DNA from: Phycisphaerales bacterium
GTDB taxonomy: Bacteria > Planctomycetota > Phycisphaerae > Phycisphaerales > UBA1924
Direction: 5' to 3'
Assembly (NCBI GenBank): GCA_029260515.1
Contig: JAJDDC010000070.1
Coordinates: 558,001-622,000, forward strand
DNA length: 64,000 bases
The translations under genes and the position numbers were made by a program. This document shows positions 58,925-64,000 of the stretch, one piece after another. Numbering within the stretch: position 1 is the first letter of the stretch; each line of letters begins with the position of its first letter. Below the pieces are notes generated by a model. It made no database searches. It was not told the DNA's origin and was given only the letters and a program-made list of their open reading frames with translations.

Positions 58925-60313
58925 TTAGAGCAGCGTCCCGCTCAGCACGAGCAGCGCGACGACGAAGTAGATCGTCAGCCCGCTCACGTCCATGAGCGTC
59001 GCGACCAGGGGCGAGCTGGAGGTCGCAGGGTCCAGGCCCATCCTGTGCAGGACCAGGGGCAGCAGCGAGCCGAGCAGCGTGCCCCAGATCACGATCCCGA
59101 CGACCGCCGTCCCGACCGTGAACGCGAGGCGGTACGCGTACTCGGTCTGCGCCACGCCCGCGGCGTTGAGCCCGAGCACCGTCGCCACACCAAGCAGGCC
59201 CAGGATCGAGCCGAGCACCAGGCCCGTGCCCAGCTCGCGCCGCACCACCCGCCACCAGTCCGCGAACCCGACCTCGTCGAGCGCCAGGGCGCGCACGAGC
59301 AGCGACGCCGCCTGCGTCCCGGTGTTGCCTCCCGACGAGATGATCAGCGGCACGAACAGCGCGAGCACCAGCGCCTTGTCCAGGTGCTCGTCGAAGAAGC
59401 TCATCACGCCGATGGTCGCGAGCTGGAGCACGAAGAGCCCCGCGAGCCACCCGCCGCGCTTCTTGACCATCTCCCAGAACCGCGTGGTCATGTAGGGCTG
59501 GTCGAGCGCCTCCATGCCGCCCAGCAGCTGGATGTCCTCTGTGACCTCCTCCTCGGCCACGTCCGCGACGTCGTCGAACGTCACGATGCCCACCAGCAGG
59601 CCCCGCGTATCCAGCACCGGCATCGCCCAGCGGTCGTAGCGGCTCATCGCCCGGACCGCCTCCTCGCGGTCGTCGGTCGCGTGCAGCGCGACGAAGTCGT
59701 TGTCCATGATCGACTCGACCGTCGCCTCGGGCTCCGCGAACAGGAACTGGCGGATCCGCAGGTCGTCGATCAGCTTCCGCTCGCCGTCCACGACGTAGAT
59801 CCAGTTGACCGTCTCGGCGTCGTGCCCGAACTGGCGGATGTGCTCCAGAGCCTTGGCGATCGTCCACTCCGGACGCACCTTCACGTAGTCGGGCGTCATC
59901 AGGCGCCCGATCGAGTCCTCGTCGTAGCCCAGGATCGCCTGCGTGATGCGCCGGGTCTCGGGCGTGAGCGACGCGATGATCCGCTCGGCGACCTCGACCG
60001 GGAGTTCTTCCAGCAGCCTCGCCCGGTCGTCGTGGTCGAGCGACTCGACCAGGCGGACCGAACGGTTGTCGCCGAACTCGCGGATGAGCGCCTCTTGCAC
60101 CTCGGGCGGCAGGTGCGCGAAGACCTCGCTCGACTCGTCCCGGGGCAGCACCCGGAACGCGATCGCGCCCTCGGGCGCGCTCAGGTCCTCGAGCACCTCG
60201 GCGACGTCCGCCGGCTCCAGCTTCTCGAGCGTCTCGCGCAGCTCGCGCAGCCGTCCCTCCGCGATCAACTCGCGGACGTCGGGCCCCAGGAGTTCGGCGG
60301 TCGGTGTGAGCAC
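58925..60313 (-). CDS. mgtE: Magnesium transporter MgtE
   Basis: A 462-residue Mg2+ channel. The N-terminal superhelical domain with Asp/Glu pairs ('LEKLEPADVAEVLEDLSAPE', residues 30-50) is followed by two CBS domains (about 140-260, 'VNWIYVVDGERKLIDDLRIR' and 'DRWAMPVLDTRGLLVGIVTF') that sense Mg2+. The C-terminal TM domain has 'LVPLIISSGGNTGTQAASLL'-type pore sequence ('PLIISSGGNTGTQAASLLVR'). Length and order match the family. Its own upstream gap is only 71 bp, too short for an M-box riboswitch, and I see none. Confidence 0.93.
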   Translation of the reverse strand: MLTPTAELLGPDVRELIAEGRLRELRETLEKLEPADVAEVLEDLSAPEGAIAFRVLPRDESSEVFAHLPPEVQEALIREFGDNRSVRLVESLDHDDRARLLEELPVEVAERIIASLTPETRRITQAILGYDEDSIGRLMTPDYVKVRPEWTIAKALEHIRQFGHDAETVNWIYVVDGERKLIDDLRIRQFLFAEPEATVESIMDNDFVALHATDDREEAVRAMSRYDRWAMPVLDTRGLLVGIVTFDDVADVAEEEVTEDIQLLGGMEALDQPYMTTRFWEMVKKRGGWLAGLFVLQLATIGVMSFFDEHLDKALVLALFVPLIISSGGNTGTQAASLLVRALALDEVGFADWWRVVRRELGTGLVLGSILGLLGVATVLGLNAAGVAQTEYAYRLAFTVGTAVVGIVIWGTLLGSLLPLVLHRMGLDPATSSSPLVATLMDVSGLTIYFVVALLVLSGTLL

Positions 60314-60384
60314 GGCCCGAAGCGTACGCCGGGGGCGGCCGCGCCACCCGCACGGCTATCCTCGGCGGACTGGAGGGACGCGCC

Positions 60385-61518
60385 ATGCCTCGTACGATCA
60401 CCGGTTTCCTCGTGTCGCTGCTCGTGCTCATGACGCTCGGGTCCGCCGCCCCCGCCCGCGCGCCGGGCGACGACAAGAACTCGAACGACCCCCTCCGACT
60501 GGCGATCGTCGGCCTGGTGCACGGGCACGTCGAGGGCATCCTCTGGCGGGCACGCGAGCGTTCCGACATCGAGATTGTCGGCGTCTGGGACCCCAGCCGC
60601 GACCTGTTCGACGAGATGGCCGCCAAGCACGGGCTGGACCCGTCGCTCTACTCCGACGACCTGGGCGCGATGCTCGACGCGACAAAGCCCGAGGCGGTCA
60701 GCGTGATGACCTCGACCAGGGGCCACCGGACGGCGGTCGAGGCGTGCGCGCCCAGGGGCGTGCACATCATGGTCGAGAAGCCCCTGGCGACAACGGAGGA
60801 GGACGCCCGGGCGATGGCCGCCCTCGCCAAAGAGCACGGCGTCCACCTCCTGACCAACTACGAGACCTCCTGGTACGCCTCGGTCCGCGAGGCCCACCGC
60901 CTGACGCGCGAGGGCGCCTGGGCGACGCCGATCCGGCGCGCGGTCTTCCGTCACGGGCACAAAGGACCACGCGAGATCGGCTGCTCGGGGGCGTTCCTGG
61001 CGTGGCTGTGCGACCCGGTCGAGAACGGCGCCGGCGCCCTCTTCGATTTCGGGTGCTACGGGGCGAACATCATGACCTGGCTCATGGACGGCGCCCGCCC
61101 CGAATCCGTCACGGCGACCGCCCGCCAGCTCAAGCCCGACCTCTACCCCGACGTTGACGACGACGCGACGATCGTGCTGACCTACCCGGGCGGCGAGGTC
61201 GGCGTCGTGCAGGCCTCGTGGGCCTGGACGCACGACAACAAGGACATGGACGTGTACTCCGACCGGGCCTCGATCCATTGCCGCAAGTGGGACGACCTAA
61301 CCATCCGTCGCCCGGACGCCGAGGGCGAACAGATCGAGCTGGACCCGCTGCCGTTCCCGATCGCCGACGAATGGTCGATGCTGCGCGCGATCGTGCGCGG
61401 GCGCGCCGAGCCCGACGGGCTGATGTCTCTGGAGAACAACCTGATCGTGGTCGAGATCCTCGCCGCGGCCCGCGAGTCGGCGCGGACGGGGAGGGCGGTT
61501 CGTCCCGGGGCCAGTTAG
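60385..61518 (+). CDS. Exported Gfo/Idh/MocA-family oxidoreductase
   Basis: A 377-residue NAD(P)-dependent sugar-type dehydrogenase with a Sec-type signal ('TGFLVSLLVLMTLGSAAPAR'). The nucleotide site is 'LAIVGLVHGHVEGILWRARE'. The family's catalytic 'HIMVEKPLATTEEDARAMAA' holds the EKP motif, and 'GGEVGVVQASWAWTHDNKDM' belongs to the C-terminal sheet. Signal peptides on this family are common in planctomycetes and odd elsewhere. The substrate is unknown. It converges with the DUF2867-type SDR gene. Confidence 0.82.
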   Translation: MPRTITGFLVSLLVLMTLGSAAPARAPGDDKNSNDPLRLAIVGLVHGHVEGILWRARERSDIEIVGVWDPSRDLFDEMAAKHGLDPSLYSDDLGAMLDATKPEAVSVMTSTRGHRTAVEACAPRGVHIMVEKPLATTEEDARAMAALAKEHGVHLLTNYETSWYASVREAHRLTREGAWATPIRRAVFRHGHKGPREIGCSGAFLAWLCDPVENGAGALFDFGCYGANIMTWLMDGARPESVTATARQLKPDLYPDVDDDATIVLTYPGGEVGVVQASWAWTHDNKDMDVYSDRASIHCRKWDDLTIRRPDAEGEQIELDPLPFPIADEWSMLRAIVRGRAEPDGLMSLENNLIVVEILAAARESARTGRAVRPGAS

Positions 61519-61530
61519 AACGGCGCTGCC

Positions 61531-61560
61531 TTAGCCCGGGGGGGCTTAGCCCGGGGGGGC
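61531..61560. repeat. 15-bp tandem duplication across a stop codon
   Basis: TTAGCCCGGGGGGGC occurs twice in a row (61531-61545 and 61546-61560). On the minus strand each copy ends with TAA, so the SDR gene stops in the first copy read (TAA at 61548-61546) and meets a second in-frame TAA 15 bp later. It adds nothing to the protein end but marks a recent slippage. Confidence 0.8.
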
Positions 61561-63036
61561 TTCGCCCTCGGCGGCCCGCCTGATCCCGTTGAGCATGCCC
61601 CGGAAGACCACGCCGTGCAGCGGGAAGACGGCGTACCAGTACGCGAGCCCGAGCAGGCCCTTGGGCGCGAACCGCGCCGCCATCACCAGCCTCGAGCGTC
61701 CGCCATCGGCGGGCTCGATCTCGAACGAGAGGCGGGCCTCGCCGGGGAGCTTCATCTCCGCGACCAGGTCGAGCGAGCGCGGCTCGCGTACGCCGACGAC
61801 GCGCCAGAAATCGAGCGCCTCGCCCACGCCCAGACGCGTCGGGTCGCGGCGCCCGCGCCGGAGCCCGGGTCCGCCGACCAGCCGATCCAACGCGCCCCGG
61901 ACACGCCAGAGCCAGTCGGCGGCGTACCACCCGTGCCCGCCGCCGACGCGGCAGACCGCCGCGAACACCGTCTCCGGCGGCGCGTCGATCGAGATCTCGC
62001 GTTCGTCTTCGAACACCGTCCCGCCCGACCACGCCTCGTCGCCCGGCATCGGGCCCGCGCCCGACCAGATCGTCTCGACGCCGCTCTCGCCACTGCTGCC
62101 CAGGGCCGCGGCGATCGACGCGCGGATTGTCAGCAGATCCTGCGGCATCAGCCGCGCCGCCTCGTCGTCGCGGCAGACGACGCGGTTGCGCAGCCCCTCG
62201 GCCAGCGGGCGCGCGATCCGCGGCGTCACCGGCGTCACCAGCCCGATCCACAGCGAGCTGAGCCTGGGCGTCAGCACGGGCACGGGCACGACCAGCCGGC
62301 GCGGCAGCCCACGCTCCTCGGCCATCACCCGCATGATCTGCAGGTAGTTCATCACGTCGGGCCCGCCGATGTCCAGATCCCGCCCGCGCGTCTCCGGTGT
62401 CTCCAGGCACGCGATCAGGTACGCGAGCACGTTTCGGATCGCGATGGGCTGGCACTGTGTCCGCACCCACCTGGGCGTGACCATGACGGGCAGTCGCTCG
62501 ACGAGGTAGCGCAGGATCTCGAACGAGGCCGATCCGGACCCGATGATCATCGCGGCGCGCAGGACCGTGACGGATACGCCGCCGGACGCCAACGCGTCCT
62601 CGACCTCGCGGCGCGAGCGCAGGTGCGCGCTCAGGTCCCCGCCCATCTCGCCGAGGCCGCCAAGATAGATCACGCGGGACAGACCCGCCTGGCCCGCGGC
62701 CCGCCCGATCCGCTCGGCCATCTCCCGGTCGCGCCGCGCGTACTCGTCGCCCGCGGAGACCATCGAGTGCACGAGGTAGTACGCGCCGCGGCATCCCCGC
62801 AGCATCCCGAGCAGCCGCTCGTCCGATTCGCGGGAATCATCGCCCAGGTCGTGCTCGATGACCTCGACGCCCTCGCCCCTGGCCCACTCTCGGGCGAGCA
62901 GCTTCTCGCGCGATCGCACCGGGCATCGGAGTGTGTACCCCGCCGCCAGCAGGCGCGGCCCGAGCCGCCCGCCCACGTACCCCGTCGCCCCGGTCAGCAG
63001 GATCACGCCGCGCCCGGGTTCCCCGTGTTCGCTCAC
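61546..63036 (-). CDS. NAD(P)-binding SDR protein with DUF2867 C-terminal domain
   Basis: A 496-residue protein. GTG at 63036 overlaps the PIG-L stop (GTGA). The N-terminal half is an atypical SDR/NmrA-like Rossmann domain: 'ILLTGATGYVGGRLGPRLLA', then 'AYYLVHSMVSAGDEYARRDR' and 'GLSRVIYLGGLGEMG'. The C-terminal roughly 180 residues match DUF2867 ('WYAADWLWRVRGALDRLVGG' and 'DLVAEMKLPGEARLSFEIEP'), an arrangement known in several bacterial proteins of unknown role. A membrane-lipid or polyketide reductase role has been proposed for relatives but is not shown here. Confidence 0.82.
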   Translation of the reverse strand: MSEHGEPGRGVILLTGATGYVGGRLGPRLLAAGYTLRCPVRSREKLLAREWARGEGVEVIEHDLGDDSRESDERLLGMLRGCRGAYYLVHSMVSAGDEYARRDREMAERIGRAAGQAGLSRVIYLGGLGEMGGDLSAHLRSRREVEDALASGGVSVTVLRAAMIIGSGSASFEILRYLVERLPVMVTPRWVRTQCQPIAIRNVLAYLIACLETPETRGRDLDIGGPDVMNYLQIMRVMAEERGLPRRLVVPVPVLTPRLSSLWIGLVTPVTPRIARPLAEGLRNRVVCRDDEAARLMPQDLLTIRASIAAALGSSGESGVETIWSGAGPMPGDEAWSGGTVFEDEREISIDAPPETVFAAVCRVGGGHGWYAADWLWRVRGALDRLVGGPGLRRGRRDPTRLGVGEALDFWRVVGVREPRSLDLVAEMKLPGEARLSFEIEPADGGRSRLVMAARFAPKGLLGLAYWYAVFPLHGVVFRGMLNGIRRAAEGEAPPG

Positions 63037-63770
63037 GGCGCCAGCGCGTCCAGCGACGCCAGCCCAACCGGCTCCTTCGTGAAGAAGGGCTCGCCCGCCT
63101 CGGTCCCGATCCGCGAGCCGAAGTACGTCGCCGACGCCTCCACCCACTCGACGACGCGCCGGTTCTTCTCGGGCAGCACGAACTGCGTGTGGTAGGCCTT
63201 GATGGAGGCGATCTTCGTCTCGACCTGGCCCGTGATGTCGAGCACGAAGCTCGGGTTGGCCACCCAGCGCAGGTGCGTCGCGTAGTAGTAGAACAGCCAC
63301 TTGGGGTACACGGGATCGCCGAGGGGCATGGACTCGCCCGTCCACGCGTCCGTCGGCGTGGGCATGTCGATCTTGGTGAGCTTGGCGTCGAAGCGGGCGT
63401 CCTCGACGATCCGCGTGACCGCGCGGTGGTCGGGGTGCGCGTCCTCAAAAAACGGCGTGAAGATCATGTCCGCTTGCCAGGCGCGGATGACCCCCGCGAC
63501 CTTGTGCCGCGCCTCGATGGTGTGCTCGACGGTCCGGTTGGGCAGGCCGAGCAGAAGGCGCTTTATCGGTTTCTCGCAGTCCTTCGACAGGATGCGGGCC
63601 GCCTCGGCGGCCTCCTTCGCCCGCGTGTCGTGGTCGCCGTGGGGCGTGGGCTCGCCGTCGGTGACGTCCAGCAGGAGCACGTCGTGCCCCTGGGCCGCGA
63701 GACGGGCGATGGCGCCGCCCATGCCGAGTTCTTGGTCATCGGGGTGCGGGCCGGCGACGAGGATGCGCAT
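63033..63770 (-). CDS. PIG-L-family deacetylase
   Basis: A 245-residue zinc-dependent N-acetylglucosamine-type deacetylase. The metal motif is 'ILVAGPHPDDQELGMGGAIA' (PHPDD), with 'HPDHRAVTRIVEDARF' supplying the later His (H-x-D-H). Relatives include LmbE, MshB and BshB, which deacetylate sugar precursors of thiols, glycans or antibiotics. A hypothetical gene stops 4 bp upstream and the SDR overlaps downstream, so the three form an operon. The substrate is open. Confidence 0.88.
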   Translation of the reverse strand: MRILVAGPHPDDQELGMGGAIARLAAQGHDVLLLDVTDGEPTPHGDHDTRAKEAAEAARILSKDCEKPIKRLLLGLPNRTVEHTIEARHKVAGVIRAWQADMIFTPFFEDAHPDHRAVTRIVEDARFDAKLTKIDMPTPTDAWTGESMPLGDPVYPKWLFYYYATHLRWVANPSFVLDITGQVETKIASIKAYHTQFVLPEKNRRVVEWVEASATYFGSRIGTEAGEPFFTKEPVGLASLDALAP

Positions 63771-63774
63771 GGCG

Positions 63775-64000
63775 TCAGTTCATCTCGTTGCCGACAACGA
63801 CGAAGCCGTAGAGCGTCGCCTCGTCCGCGGGCTGCAGCTCGACGAGCACGACCGGGTCCGGGTCGAGGGTCGCGAAGAATCCTCCGGCCCTGAACTTGTC
63901 CTGGTACTGGTCGCGGAACTCGTACAGGCTGAGCGTCACGGTCTCGCCCGGCGCAAAGCCGTCGATCGGGCGGCTGAACCGCTGGTTGACCCACAGGGTC
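63775..64000 (-). CDS. Hypothetical protein, C-terminal end only
   Basis: An open frame enters from the right edge and stops at TGA 63777-63775. The visible 74 residues include 'VNQRFSRPIDGFAPGETVTL', 'YEFRDQYQDKFRAGGFFATL' and the end 'ATLYGFVVVGNEMN'. The pattern of alternating beta strands suggests an extracytoplasmic or lipoprotein domain, such as those planctomycete proteins annotated only as hypothetical. No start is available. It ends 4 bp before the PIG-L ATG. Confidence 0.6.
   Translation of the reverse strand, partial: TLWVNQRFSRPIDGFAPGETVTLSLYEFRDQYQDKFRAGGFFATLDPDPVVLVELQPADEATLYGFVVVGNEMN

Noticed and set aside
60314..60384. Possible Mg2+ riboswitch before mgtE
   Set aside because: The gap is 71 bp and shows no M-box-like helices.

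Overview
This GC-rich window looks like chromosomal DNA of a planctomycete, most likely of the Phycisphaerae/Phycisphaerales type. The main clue is a family of secreted proteins ending in the same paired motif (pattern ADLAEPFGxLDFSDVxAFLxxF, repeated, then GCP), a dockerin-like C-terminal tail I associate with that group. Other clues are Tat- or Sec-exported versions of normally cytoplasmic enzyme families, an ASPIC/UnbV-type protein and DUF1559-like pilin proteins. This assignment is inference from gene content; there is no rRNA gene in the window. Genes are dense, mostly unbroken, and often coupled by 4-base ATGA or GTGA overlaps.

Region 1 (1-5.8 kb, minus strand): a run of a two-TM membrane protein, rnpA, yidD, a TetR regulator, a cysteine desulfurase, a DUF4190-like membrane protein, an MlaF-type ABC ATPase and an MCE/MlaD protein that runs off the left edge. 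Region 2 (5.9-9.4 kb, plus): a ketosynthase-like protein lacking every catalytic residue, a GxxExxY-fold protein that has lost its nuclease signature but gained an RGG-rich head and an acidic tail, and an intact ketosynthase. Region 3 (9.4-12.0 kb, plus): an AT-rich promoter region, a secreted 12-cysteine mini-protein, a membrane-anchored protein, and a MauE/DoxX-type redox membrane domain fused to a type IV pilin-like protein. Region 4 (12-22 kb): an exported PLP enzyme, glycyl-tRNA synthetase, and a MacA-MacB(ATPase)-MacB(permease)-TolC-like tripartite export operon.

Region 5 (22-28 kb): a Vsr endonuclease-cytosine methyltransferase fusion beside tRNA-Ser(TGA), then a cyclodeaminase-like protein, a SpoIIE phosphatase, a YkgJ-type cysteine-cluster protein and an M3 oligoendopeptidase. 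Region 6 (28-38 kb): tandem secreted paralogues with the dockerin-like tail, RsgA, a shortened ASPIC protein, a group II PLP decarboxylase, a lipoprotein, a LuxR-type regulator and RsmD. Region 7 (38-46 kb): a UvrD-like helicase-nuclease, an M16 peptidase homologue without its metal motif, a stand-alone atpG and an MBL-fold hydrolase. Region 8 (46-54 kb, minus): a secretome cluster with a trypsin-like protease, an FG-GAP repeat protein, a cysteine-repeat protein (all three with the tail) and an Asn/Phe/Gly low-complexity protein. Region 9 (54-64 kb): GpsA, a His-rich P1B-type ATPase with an altered membrane motif, a secreted alpha/beta hydrolase, a palindromic element, MgtE, an exported Gfo/Idh/MocA oxidoreductase, a DUF2867-type SDR, a PIG-L deacetylase and a partial gene at the right edge.

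The best candidates for something undescribed are region 2 (a dead-KS / dead-nuclease / live-KS cassette) and region 3 (a cysteine-rich exported peptide with a MauE-pilin fusion). The Vsr-methyltransferase fusion and the prion-like FG/NPGFN protein come next.
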